Assembly: GCA_009746045.1 (NCBI GenBank)
Contig: RPFO01001843.1
Coordinates: 92,501-132,312 of the forward strand
DNA: 39,812 bases
Origin: Mesostigma viride
Taxonomy: Eukaryota > Streptophyta > Mesostigmatophyceae > Mesostigmatales > Mesostigmataceae
Reading direction: 5' to 3'
Shown: in pieces, positions 33,501 through 37,518 of the stretch
Layout of the letters: the number at the start of each line of letters is the position of its first letter
How positions within the stretch are numbered: the stretch's first letter is position 1
Made by a program: the position numbers and the translations under genes
The notes under the pieces: generated by a model
The model's input: the letters and a program-made list of their open reading frames with translations, nothing else
The model's database searches: none
What the model was told of the DNA's origin: nothing

Positions 33501-36163
33501 TTGGCTTTTTCCACCAGCAGCCTCAGCATCGCAACCGTCACCCCGTCGCCAACAGATGGGTTGCGGTGGTATAGATCAGCGAAATCGACCATGAAGCAGT
33601 CACAGCCAATCACGGCACCTTCCCGTGTTTTCAACACACCTGCAGCACCCTCGGGCAGGTTCTTGGTGAGCTCGAGCATCGACACGCCATGCGCCACTCG
33701 CACTGCAGCATCGGCCTTCAGCGCCACCAATGCAGGTGGGGGGGGCTTGTAGTGGCTCTTTGCGAAGGTTGTGAGATGCGCAAGATGCTCCGGGGTGGTG
33801 TATGGTGCCTTGACGATATCGACTATGTCGCTGATCTTCCTCATCGCGTCAAACAGGTCCCGATGGCCCTTGTCAGTTTGCCACTGGCGGCATGCGTCAC
33901 ATATGCCACCCTTAGCAGCACGGGGCACTGTGCCATTGCACTCACGAGAGAGGGCGGTCACCGTTTGGTCAGCTGTGCTCGCCTGCACGAAAAAGCTTCA
34001 AATCCGTGCCCCCATCATCTCGAAACAGGAGCACGTCACTCAGCCCAGAGCTCATGACACCGTGACAAGCAATGGTGGGAGGCAGAGGTGGAATCTGCGA
34101 CGGGCGAGCACCCACAGAAGTGCCAGGCCCTGTACTTGCACCAGGCAGAGCAATGGCCGTCGGATCATCCACGACGAAGCTGTTGCATGCCGCTTGGGTG
34201 GGTGCGGGAGGTTTAGCTGGGGCCAGGGGGGAAAAGCTCGTCAAGCTTTTCTGGCTCTGGCGCTTGCCTGCATTCCATCGACGATACTTAGAGGCATGGG
34301 CCAGCAAGCCCATATAGGCCCGCAAAGCATTCACGTTGAACGCGCTCCGCATATTCAGCACGGTATCACAAGGCAGGCATTTCACTGTTTCTCCATTTAG
34401 TTTACTTCAAACTCCGGTCTTGCATTCTTTCTTGTTTCATAGTTGTACAAGTCACAGCCCCAGCGTTTGTCACTACCATTGCCCTATTCACCCGACAAGT
34501 CCACCATGCACACGTGCGCGATGCCTCTCCCTCGCCTCACCTCCCCATCCACCATGCACACGTGCGCGATGCCTGTCCCTCGCCTCACCTCCCCATCCAC
34601 CATGCACACGTGCGCGATGCCTGTCCCTCGCCTCACCTCCCCATCCACCATGCACACACGCGCAATGCCTCTCCCTCGCCGCACCTCCCCATCCACCATG
34701 CACACACGCGCGATGCCTCTACCTCGCCTCACCTCCCCATCCACCATGCGCACACGCGCGATGCCTGTCCCTCGCCGCACCACCCCAAGTTTCAAATGTA
34801 TCATGGGAGCATGAGCATGGATCGTGGGAGCATGAGCATGGATCATGGGAGCATGAGCATGGATGGTGGGAGCATGAGCATGGATCGTGGGAGCATGAGC
34901 ATGGATCGTGGGAGCGACAGGAGTACGCATGAGGCTCACCATCTCATCAATGTCCGGCTTGAAGTTGCCGCACGTGTGGCTGGCTGGCTCCACAAACCAC
35001 TCGCTGATGATGTGGACGACCATCTCACGCGTCTCCAGCACATTGGCCAGGGTGTCCTTGATGCAGCCTGGGCGGACAAAGGGGGAAAAGAGAGGCATGG
35101 GGGGCAAGGGTGGCATGGGGGGCAAGGGTGTGTGCTCGTCGGTTTGAGTGTGTGTGTCACAAAGAGAGAAAAAGGCGGTGAAAGAGGGGCGGGGGGGGGG
35201 GCGGCGCTTTGGATTTTAAGGGGGGGGAGGGAGAGAGATAACTGATTGAAAGGCTAGTGTGTAGGTTCACTTGATGCATTATTATGCCGGTGCGTCTTTG
35301 GGCTTCAACAACGTTGAGGGCAAGGGTTTAACCTTTGAGTCCTACCCACCGTGACAAGGCAGCCAGCACCAGCCACAGCAACACAAGCTGCGCTGTGGGC
35401 GAGCCACAGGTTGGCAGGCATCGCGTTACAACGGGCACACGCTCCACGGATGTAGCAGATGGTCGAGCGACCAGTAGGCTTGTGACGGCCTGTGGGCTGT
35501 ACCCCTGTGAAGCGGGGCCAAGACAGTGGCTATGCTTTGGTACGCTAGCAAGCAGCCTGGCAGGATTATGGCAAAATAAGTGGCTTGCCAGGGGTAGAAG
35601 GCGGAGCTATGTGCGTGCGTAAGGCCTGGATGCTCGTGACGGATGGAAGCTGGCACATGGCCCCATCCATGAGGGGATCCACCGCCCTGTGTTGGGTATG
35701 CATTCCTGAGTGGGCATGCGCAGTCATAACGAGGAGTCTCTTTGGTCGTTCTGTGTACGCACAGGCATGATGCTGCCATCTGCGTGCCTTACCTCCCTAC
35801 TGCCACACCAACGCGGGCACACAGCGCAGATCTCCCCCCTCTCTCCCCTCCCTCCTTCTTTCGCCCCCCCCCCCCCCCCCTCACCTTCCCCCCTTCACCC
35901 TCTCCCCATCCCTCATTCTCCCTCCCCTTTTGTTCTTTCTTCCCCCCCCCACCGTTGTGCAGCGGCCACCCACCCCCGGGCTTGCGACAGATGGACACAG
36001 TCAGCACGGGCGGGTCGTGCGCCACCGCGCCAAAGTAGGAGAAGGGGGCCATGTTGCAGCCTCCAGATGCGTTCTGGGAGGATACGAGCGCAACGGGGCG
36101 GGGCACCACGCCGCTGATGACCAGCGCATAGCAGGAGGAGACGGAGGCTGGGTCGATCTCGAC
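15461..36163 (-). CDS. Flavin-reductase-like protein (FMN-binding split barrel), gene spread over 20.7 kb
   Basis: Five minus-strand exons join in frame: 36,163-35,974, 35,067-34,940, 17,043-16,960, 16,139-16,020 and 15,562-15,461 (TGA). All junctions are GT-AG; introns are 906 bp, 17,896 bp, 820 bp and 457 bp. The product (about 207 residues plus a missing N-terminus) follows the flavin reductase / DIM6-NTAB family from end to end: [12 protein letters not shown] and [18 protein letters not shown], then [60 protein letters not shown] and finally [11 protein letters not shown]. Such proteins bind FMN and use NAD(P)H or act as flavoprotein oxidoreductases; the substrate here is unknown. No key motif is lost, so the gene may still work if the giant intron is spliced. 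The first exon is not resolved: a TAG sits directly before the codon at 36,163, consistent with an acceptor there. Confidence 0.88.
16020..16139 (-). CDS. Flavin reductase exon d
   Basis: Acceptor CTCGCAG, 40 codons, donor GTGCGT, phase 0. Encodes [20 protein letters not shown] then [18 protein letters not shown]-x-F-H-V is the family's strand near the FMN site. Confidence 0.87.
16751..16970 (-). repeat. Repeated copies of the exon c splice-donor sequence
   Basis: The exon c end and donor (CATGGAGTGCAAG|GTG, plus-strand 16,958-16,973) recur in the following intron on the minus strand: 16,751-16,766 (CACCTTGCACTCCATG, identical over 16 bp), 16,800, 16,869 and 16,912 (one to three changes each). 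Copies are spaced about 43-69 bp. They look like a decayed tandem duplication spanning the splice site and could act as competing or decoy donors (inference). Confidence 0.65.
16960..17043 (-). CDS. Flavin reductase exon c
   Basis: Acceptor TTGGCAG, 28 codons, donor GTGTGC, phase 0 at both ends. Encodes [20 protein letters not shown] and AMECK, matching the family's G-L-T-x-x-P-S-x-x-V-x-P-P-R-I-x-E-x-x-x-x-x-E-C-K block. It lies 17.9 kb from exon b yet continues its sequence without loss. Confidence 0.87.
17906..18357 (+). repeat. 8-bp microsatellite (GATGAGGG)n, about 56 copies
   Basis: GGGATGAG repeated for about 450 bp with a few slips (near 18,053, 18,082, 18,168 and 18,320). As 8 is not a multiple of 3, the minus strand is open in all three frames with the same peptide, so the long open frames there are not genes. 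It lies inside the giant intron of the flavin-reductase gene, close to exon c. Confidence 0.95.
18370..18455 (+). repeat. Left block of a 48-bp minisatellite
   Basis: Just under two units of ATGCACACACGCGCGATGCC / TCTCCCTCGCCTCACC / CCCCATCC. The same unit forms the array at 34,505-34,790, in the same orientation. The block ends exactly where the large inverted repeat begins. Confidence 0.8.
18456..20176. repeat. Large inverted repeat, arms about 705 and 715 bp
   Basis: 18,456-19,160 and 19,462-20,176 are inverted copies with roughly 95% identity by eye, around a 301-bp spacer. The outer ends are AGCTTGCCACAGGGCG and its complement; the inner ends are TGCCGATAC and its complement. The left arm lacks about 12 bp near 18,792 (compare CGCCTCTCCAATGTCAGGGA in the right arm), which breaks the frame there. 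The right arm stops 39 bp before the 5' LTR of the chromovirus. Confidence 0.9.
19356..20060 (-). CDS. Unknown acidic, Ala-rich ORF in the right arm
   Basis: A minus-strand frame of 234 codons from ATG, with an open extension upstream to about 20,178. It has a Ser/Ala-rich start, [20 protein letters not shown], an acidic [17 protein letters not shown], and a helical stretch [20 protein letters not shown]. The last 35 codons run into the spacer and probably are not original. The left arm holds the same protein on the plus strand, frameshifted, with a different C-terminus (18,802-19,497). I do not recognise the family. It may be the gag-like or accessory ORF of a mobile element, given its surroundings (inference). 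Confidence 0.4.
   Translation of the reverse strand: MESATAAAFSATTPSDCDAGVTISTPRDVHGRTVAEHLQVFVQPVIKNVSCDMFHLLSMFGVAEDAMSPLVTRRLSNVRELLALYEGANPLSAEALDEDDTISSGEQKQETAIPVGAVAREEDARQKEVLDLAAELMEVATLAGEEVDARSPSAGGEELPMPGATDAVSAEAGASKGDGGTAWKPGRVQPTVATVAPADTRCARATSPPAGTTGADAYQRPRRDLCLAAGRNEA
20216..20405 (+). repeat. 5' LTR of the chromovirus, 3'-truncated
   Basis: Starts TGTTATGTCCAAGCC. 20,216-20,278 matches 25,410-25,472 (60 of 63), and 20,279-20,405 matches 30,972-31,098 exactly. At 20,405 it breaks straight into RNase H coding sequence, so the LTR end and the primer-binding site are deleted. Confidence 0.88.
20409..20640 (+). pseudogene. Chromovirus RNase H C-terminal fragment
   Basis: In frame from 20,409: [20 protein letters not shown], then [20 protein letters not shown], and [15 protein letters not shown]. 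This is the T-D-H-x-P-L ... R-W ... D-N-V-V-x-D-A-L-S-R-R end of gypsy RNase H. The reading continues into [12 protein letters not shown] and is then out of frame with the next domain, because the zinc-binding and catalytic parts of integrase have been deleted. Confidence 0.87.
20630..20850 (+). pseudogene. Chromovirus integrase C-terminal domain
   Basis: In the second frame: [47 protein letters not shown]. This is the G-D-x-V-L-L ... G-P-F-x-V ... F-H-x-x-x-L pattern of the gypsy integrase C-terminus. The chromodomain that should follow is in another frame, so at least one frameshift lies near 20,850. Confidence 0.82.
20885..21066 (+). pseudogene. Chromodomain at the end of the pol remnant
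   Basis: Third frame: [40 protein letters not shown], then [10 protein letters not shown]. It has the chromodomain layout (V-x-x-I-x-x-H-R ... F-L-I-R-W ... W-x-P-x-x-x-L ... L-L-x-E-Y). Chromodomains steer integration of chromoviruses towards particular chromatin (established for the group). The frame stays open into the downstream ORF. Confidence 0.82.
21067..22214 (+). pseudogene. First, rearranged copy of the extra 3' ORF
   Basis: Open frame continuing from the chromodomain. Residues from [20 protein letters not shown] (about 21,370) through the coiled-coil part near 22,100 repeat at 22,925-23,702 with few changes. After CTTCTGCA at 22,133 the sequence jumps to what is position 24,543 in the second copy, so about 840 bp are missing. 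The frame ends at 22,214. Between chromodomain and repeat there is an intron-like stretch (GTATGT at 21,080, TTCACTTGCAG at 21,188), but removing it would shift the frame. Confidence 0.6.
22134..22924. repeat. Near-perfect 790-bp palindrome
   Basis: Arms 22,134-22,515 and 22,543-22,924 are inverted copies around a 27-nt loop centred on 22,529. The sequence is that of 24,543-24,960, the end of the extra ORF, in both directions. Only a few mismatches were seen, for example TTTTGTAGAT against TTATGTAGAT. At the centre lies GTCACCGG ... CCGGTGAC, which is also present as a short hairpin in the single copy at 24,917-24,960. Confidence 0.9.
22925..25116 (+). pseudogene. Second copy of the extra 3' ORF, full length but with two stops
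   Basis: One frame from about 22,925 to TAG at 25,114-25,116 (about 730 codons), interrupted only by TAG at 23,938 and TGA at 24,604. At 24,604 the paralogous first copy reads CGA, so this is a C-to-T change; TAG at 23,938 is likewise one C-to-T from CAG. Features in order: a Cys-rich segment [27 protein letters not shown], a coiled coil [20 protein letters not shown], a Pro/Ser/Gly-rich linker, a Gln-rich tract ([14 protein letters not shown], about 24,190-24,240), and a conserved-looking end with [20 protein letters not shown] and [17 protein letters not shown]. No known domain is recognised. It sits between chromodomain and polypurine tract, so it travels with the element. Confidence 0.6.
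25396..25409 (+). promoter_or_regulatory. Polypurine tract of the chromovirus
   Basis: GGGGGGGGAAGAG directly before the TGTTACG start of the 3' LTR. This is the plus-strand primer site expected at exactly this place in LTR retrotransposons. Confidence 0.82.
25410..25472 (+). repeat. 3' LTR of the chromovirus, left part
   Basis: TGTTACGTCCAAGCC ... AACAATATACT, matching 20,216-20,278 with three substitutions. It stops where the recombinase retrotransposon begins. Confidence 0.9.
25473..25609 (-). repeat. Split direct repeat B2
   Basis: 137 bp starting (plus strand) TTCTATTAACCGTGG and ending GCTAGCCTTACCC. It matches 26,066-26,202 throughout by eye. It is the outer 3' end of the element. 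Confidence 0.92.
25635..26065 (-). repeat. Split direct repeat A2
   Basis: 431 bp matching 30,539-30,971. It contains a strong hairpin (CCGGCAGC-TTACGTAA-GGCTGCCGG, about 25,776-25,800) and a TGGCCAA...TTGGCCA inverted pair near 25,915-25,945. These could matter for RNA folding or recombination (inference). Confidence 0.92.
26066..26202 (-). repeat. Split direct repeat B1
   Basis: 137 bp, matching B2. Its junction with A2 at 26,065/26,066 (CCACGA|TTCTAT) equals the joined outer ends of the element. Confidence 0.92.
26275..29529 (-). CDS. pol: Pol: reverse transcriptase, RNase H and tyrosine recombinase
   Basis: 1,084 codons without a stop. RT (about residues 250-500): [13 protein letters not shown] and the catalytic box [10 protein letters not shown] (Asp at 428 and 429). 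RNase H (about 585-750): [36 protein letters not shown] and ADGVSRG supply the acidic residues. A motif GIHPNPGPP follows at about 768-776. Tyrosine recombinase (about 785-1,080): [34 protein letters not shown] and VAHYVGLH give the Arg, Lys, His-x-x-Arg and nucleophile Tyr (26,386-26,388). No integrase or protease. The frame is +1 to gag with 125 nt overlap and has no early ATG (first codon of the open region used here is GTG), so translation probably follows from gag by frameshifting. The order RT-RNaseH-YR is that of DIRS/PAT/Ngaro elements. The RT box has Thr where Tyr is usual. Confidence 0.92.
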   Translation of the reverse strand: MEGGQPPPAIGGGGCTVSHPGCQGSSPNCHPLGQAQQGSTSREIESQRDRSLFPLPYPLRPAYTAWGRVRSARRRQRATRRHREYTLQCKVVRWLNWLWGGGQDPPPNPRGACSKGREEALARVKRHCTWHSRRVGGVATGQEQEGADAIYGKQNKYEQLRADAVSLPKAEVAGKARLLDLLAMRPSWREIYASEENCIKPAVVASAKYWNVPKPSRGCSMAEWGKLMSRAAGVGMVAFRERRPKWVDGCFGVAKGVGELRFIVNRKLGNLLWVDPPKILLPHLGILVEVYIKGWCYCAKSDLVSYYYSIEVPEWWWDYQGLPSVWSTSVGLAGPRRKVWPVLKVLAMGHSHAVALGEAIHEMVLYMTGALDPRRQVNYLSSAGELTLVRDECGQPLRLAIEYKEERAGELQIDLENPPAPMLSITIDDLVASNGRTCEAVNQLITRAIEEGYLPNNLVPSKEKTKMASLEGDELEALGVVHRRNGVLEPTVKQLNLVIAHTQAILTRGRATAEGLAAVLGRWLWLQMLSRSCLSIWQQCFKFISLQGWGQRSWVLWAGVREELECALALAPMLRVDRSAPLAREVVASDASTYGQGVVYATMEPGDVTELARAREVRGYPTLLIPSEVAYAGPRPLSARAQQAITSQQWRVGVRSRWRDPGMHINEKEVRAAVKGVERSARSLANRGKRVVRLVDSTAALGCLAKGRSSSHKLNKQCRRLCALTLATGSRSQWVWTPSALQPADGVSRGQSMATFLAGWVRDLTAEGIHPNPGPPAPVSYLPLLEGKVKPATLLAYRRGLDSLLTWWEAGGRADGSSSRADTLEETFCAYVAWAHFRGYSRQVCVNALMGLQLYYPGMVKRWDLARGVLAGWKTLVPPRAPPPIPWEAAFALASTMVMQGQRLAGLLVVIVFRHYLRISEALNLRVGHVRLQPDVRLGPAQRGALLLRSTKTSKGKTQSVVVEDVMSETILRHCIAGKHAWEAVFPFTYPQFRRIWQAASQALGVAQIFTIHGLRHGGATHDFLAGRSMGDIQGRGRWLSSSTVAHYVGLHRSLEVQLPEVILRAMAACPPRAWRAILKLPST
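29405..30451 (-). CDS. gag: Gag-like ORF of the tyrosine-recombinase retrotransposon
   Basis: 348 codons from ATG at 30,451. Basic start ([10 protein letters not shown]), an Ala/Leu helical region (residues about 35-115), an acidic linker [15 protein letters not shown] (about 172-187), and a helical C-terminal part. It is followed by a Gly-rich stretch (GQGGGGGRW) that coincides with a run of eight G at 29,536-29,529. No CCHC zinc knuckle, which is common for Gag of this group. It is the first ORF after repeat A1 and overlaps pol by 125 nt. After the G-run the frame reads unlike a conserved protein, so the true C-terminus may lie there or be fused to pol by frameshifting. Assignment is from position and composition, not from a recognised domain. 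Confidence 0.75.
   Translation of the reverse strand: MPKGRKATGGQAARGEDGTPTPRAAAASHAPVAFSAKKKQLATLLAKCISPAEAVGAVEQVFGAEDWVTDASSWSSSQLKSVVQLLADHVDVGDVLDARDPNGTLVAKLLAVADLAADEEEDQALPPTTPAQRKMAKPKGAAKVSAGGGAVGKEMRARLATFVGAPPETENQDDEEDEEGEVAAEKFMQGLKAALGGMEGAGSHFKASKGVALPSRAKSVKYRVSERVLPGVLEDASDNGMGIRSWVMTVKPGNWRNMENRKIVMNIALAMDTLLKELGSAAGELVGMEYLMRVVAALLQVEGQGGGGGRWPATSCHWGRRLHCQPPRLSRQLSKLPSSWTSSARLNK
30539..30971 (-). repeat. Split direct repeat A1 (5' end of the element)
   Basis: 433 bp. It differs from A2 only by one extra A in an A-run (near 30,830) and one extra T (near 30,890). It lies 87 bp upstream of the gag start and presumably holds the promoter. Confidence 0.92.
30972..31186 (+). 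repeat. 3' LTR of the chromovirus, right part
   Basis: GTCGTCAGATTTGTGTAGCT onward is identical to 20,279-20,405 through 31,098. The rest (to about 31,186, ending TTTACAACACA) has no counterpart left in the truncated 5' LTR, so its end is uncertain. Together with 25,410-25,472 the LTR would be about 278 bp. Confidence 0.75.
31187..31567. other. Gene-free stretch right of the chromovirus LTR
   Basis: Contains two related segments (TTCCAGTGT ... CATTCGT-G-CTAGTC at about 31,133 and 31,187), about 54 bp apart, and otherwise nothing recognisable. It is the 3' flank of the minus-strand ORF that ends at 31,568. Confidence 0.4.
31568..32719 (-). pseudogene. Possible RNase H-fold transposase, catalytic part, one in-frame stop
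   Basis: One minus-strand frame from 32,719 to TAA/TAG at 31,568, broken only by TAG at 32,359-32,357 (one C-to-T from CAG). Before the stop: [19 protein letters not shown] and [20 protein letters not shown]. After it: [20 protein letters not shown], then [35 protein letters not shown], and [18 protein letters not shown]. The spacing of S-F-D-A-T, A-D-x-N-H-x-x-K-x-x-R and E-x-x-F-G resembles the D, D-x-x-H-x-x-K-x-x-R and E elements of P-element-like transposases. That is inference from pattern only. It is probably the 3' exon of the gene whose upstream part is at 33,305-34,385. Confidence 0.45.
32789..32957. repeat. Cluster of TTCGTCAAC motifs in both orientations
   Basis: ATTCGTCAACY begins at 32,789, 32,849, 32,862, 32,882, 32,914 (TTCGTAAACC) and 32,947. 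The inverse occurs at 32,800, 32,896 and 32,924. Three pairs form palindromes: a perfect 22-bp one at 32,789-32,810 (half-site ATTCGTCAACT), TCGTCAA-CCAA-TTGACGA at 32,885-32,902, and CGTAAACCGGTTTGACG at about 32,917. A further GTCAACC is at 32,832. It falls in the possible intron of the transposase-like gene. Confidence 0.88.
33165..33265. repeat. 55-bp direct duplication
   Basis: TTAACTTGAGTGTACCGTCG AGTGGYTATCGCCGGCTAMATAGCTC occurs at 33,165-33,210 and 33,220-33,265 with two differences. Confidence 0.85.
33305..34385 (-). CDS. Upstream part of the same gene: Cys-rich N-terminus and helical region
   Basis: Two overlapping frames. 34,385-33,969 begins [20 protein letters not shown] with a C-x2-C and Ala/His/Lys context, like a small zinc finger, then a Pro-rich linker. 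33,988-33,305 has [20 protein letters not shown] with further C-x2-C, then [20 protein letters not shown] and a helical C-terminus ending PPELAL. The frame change near 33,980 could be an intron end (TTTTCGTGCAG is a good acceptor) rather than a mutation. At the far end, GTAAAG after GCTCT near 33,307 and GCTAG before CATTG near 32,727 would splice in frame into the downstream part. So this may be a three-exon gene on the minus strand inside the giant intron. The family is not recognised. Confidence 0.4.
34505..34790 (+). repeat. Right block of the 48-bp minisatellite
   Basis: Six units of CATGCACACGTGCGCGATGC / CTCTCCCTCGCCTCACCTCC / CCATCCAC. Since 48 is a multiple of 3, all frames stay open, so the long frames here on both strands are not genes. 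The matching left block is at 18,370-18,455, about 16 kb away. Confidence 0.92.
34799..34915 (+). repeat. 21-bp minisatellite
   Basis: GGGAGCATGAGCATGGATCG with T or A, five to six units. It begins 25 bp inside the giant intron, next to the exon b donor (34,939). 21 bp is a multiple of 3, which gives a false open frame (EHEHGSW repeats). Confidence 0.9.
34940..35067 (-). CDS. Flavin reductase exon b
   Basis: Acceptor CCGCCCAG, then 2 nt completing the split Gly codon. Encodes [20 protein letters not shown] and NFKPDIDEM, ending before a strong donor GTGAGC. The family motif K-D-T-x-x-N-x-x-E-T-x-E is intact. Length 128 bp. Confidence 0.88.
35974..36163 (-). CDS. Flavin reductase exon a (N-terminal half of the FMN fold)
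   Basis: Begins after acceptor GATAG at codon GTC and ends AAG CCC GGG G before GTGGGT. Carries the V-x-P-R-P-V-A-x-V-S-S and N-x-A-P-F-S-Y-F motifs that contact FMN in this family. Phase 1 end. It is possible that the exon starts 6 bp later, after GTCGAG. Confidence 0.85.
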
Positions 36164-37518
36164 CTATCACCCGCAACATGGTGAGGTGTGGAAGGGGGGG
36201 CAGGGGTGTCCATCCAGCCGGCAGGATGCAAGGTTAGGGGCACTAAGCGTGTTTGACAAGTGGCGCATGTGCTCGTGGTAAAGTAGCAAGGAATGGCATG
36301 CATCATGGGGGAGTCAGGTGGTAGGGAAGGGAGCTAGGTGCCTCCTGGGTAGGAGAGTGAGACGGCAGGGGGTGGCCAAATGTCAGCGAGGCGGGGGGGA
36401 AAGGGGGGGGGAGGAGTGGGCGGGAAGCGAACAGGAAAATGTGGCGTCGTCACTCGCCGGCAAGCCCGCTAGAAACAGTCCCAATTGGTGGCATAATTTG
36501 TGCCACGGAAAGTGCTGTATGCTGAGAGACATGACGTGTCTATTGGAGAGCGCAGACATTGAGGCCGTGCGGGGCAGTGAGCTACCCATGCTGACCAAAG
36601 CTCTGCTGGTGACCTCCTTTTATTTCCAGTTCCAAGGGAGTGCGCCCTCGTCAGCAATAATCGCCCACGATGAACAGTTACTACTGGCAACATGTGGACG
36701 AATACGACTGAAGTCCACACGACGCAAGCCGGGCTGCATGGACTCTACAAACAGTAATTGCTTAGCAAGTTCACAGAAGTCAACGTATATGCTACTGACC
36801 ATTCGGTTATGGCCGGCCGGGTTTGGCATTTTGACCCCTGGTTTCCACTCAGGATGCGGAGGACTCGTGGTCTTCGGGGCATGGTACCCTGTATTACATT
36901 TCGCGGCAGTGGCTTGAGGCATGCTTTGGCTGTCTAAGGACCCGTTCATGCTGGATGGCAGTGAATTCGAGCAGCATTGCATTTTTCTCAAGGGCAAGAC
37001 GCGAGGATCAGTCTCGGCGGCCAGCCGGCTGCCAAGGAGCGAGAAGGAAGGTCCCAAAGCCTGCAGCCAACGCAATCCAATATACCTTTGATGAAGCCAC
37101 CGGAAATTGCGACGCGGTATTAACGCAATTTTCGAGAACTACCACAATAGCAAGCAGCGCGGTATGTTCTGTTTCACTCTGTCATGTTCGTCGAACACGG
37201 CCAATTAAAGTTGCAATCGTTTCTGTGTTCGTTACCAATCAGCGGTCGTGCCTGCGGGGGTTCGCGCTTAGTCAGCAATGGCTTCTGTACTGTTACGTTC
37301 GTCGACAGACCTGGTGCTGCCACGTGTCAATAGAGCTGTGGCCATGCGCCGCGCCGAACCGGGTATTCGGCCTTATGCAGTCACTCGAGCTTTCCAGATG
37401 CAACAGCTGCCAGTCCCCACCGCCATTATCGACTACAACAAGGCCTTGGTGGCAGGCAGGCGTGGCACCACACAAGTCGGGCAGAGGCGTTGCTGTTCAA
37501 TAGTGCGATTATAAGAAT
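36164..37518. other. Region between the two divergent genes, with a possible first exon of the flavin-reductase gene
   Basis: The missing N-terminal exon on the minus strand should lie here. A candidate is the frame opened by ATG at 36,982-36,980 (MQCCSNSLPSSMNGSLDSQS). I could not find a donor that joins to exon a in frame with certainty. The 440 bp between about 37,080 and 37,518 would then be a shared promoter for the two divergent genes. Otherwise nothing is recognisable. Confidence 0.35.

Noticed and set aside
34505-34790. Regular repeats considered as a CRISPR array
   Set aside because: Units are contiguous 48-bp tandem copies without unique spacers, in an intron of a eukaryotic gene.
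34336-35245. Frames with [16 protein letters not shown] or EHEHGSW repeats
   Set aside because: 48-bp and 21-bp minisatellites, both multiples of 3, keep frames open. Only 34,940-35,067 on the minus strand is a real exon here.
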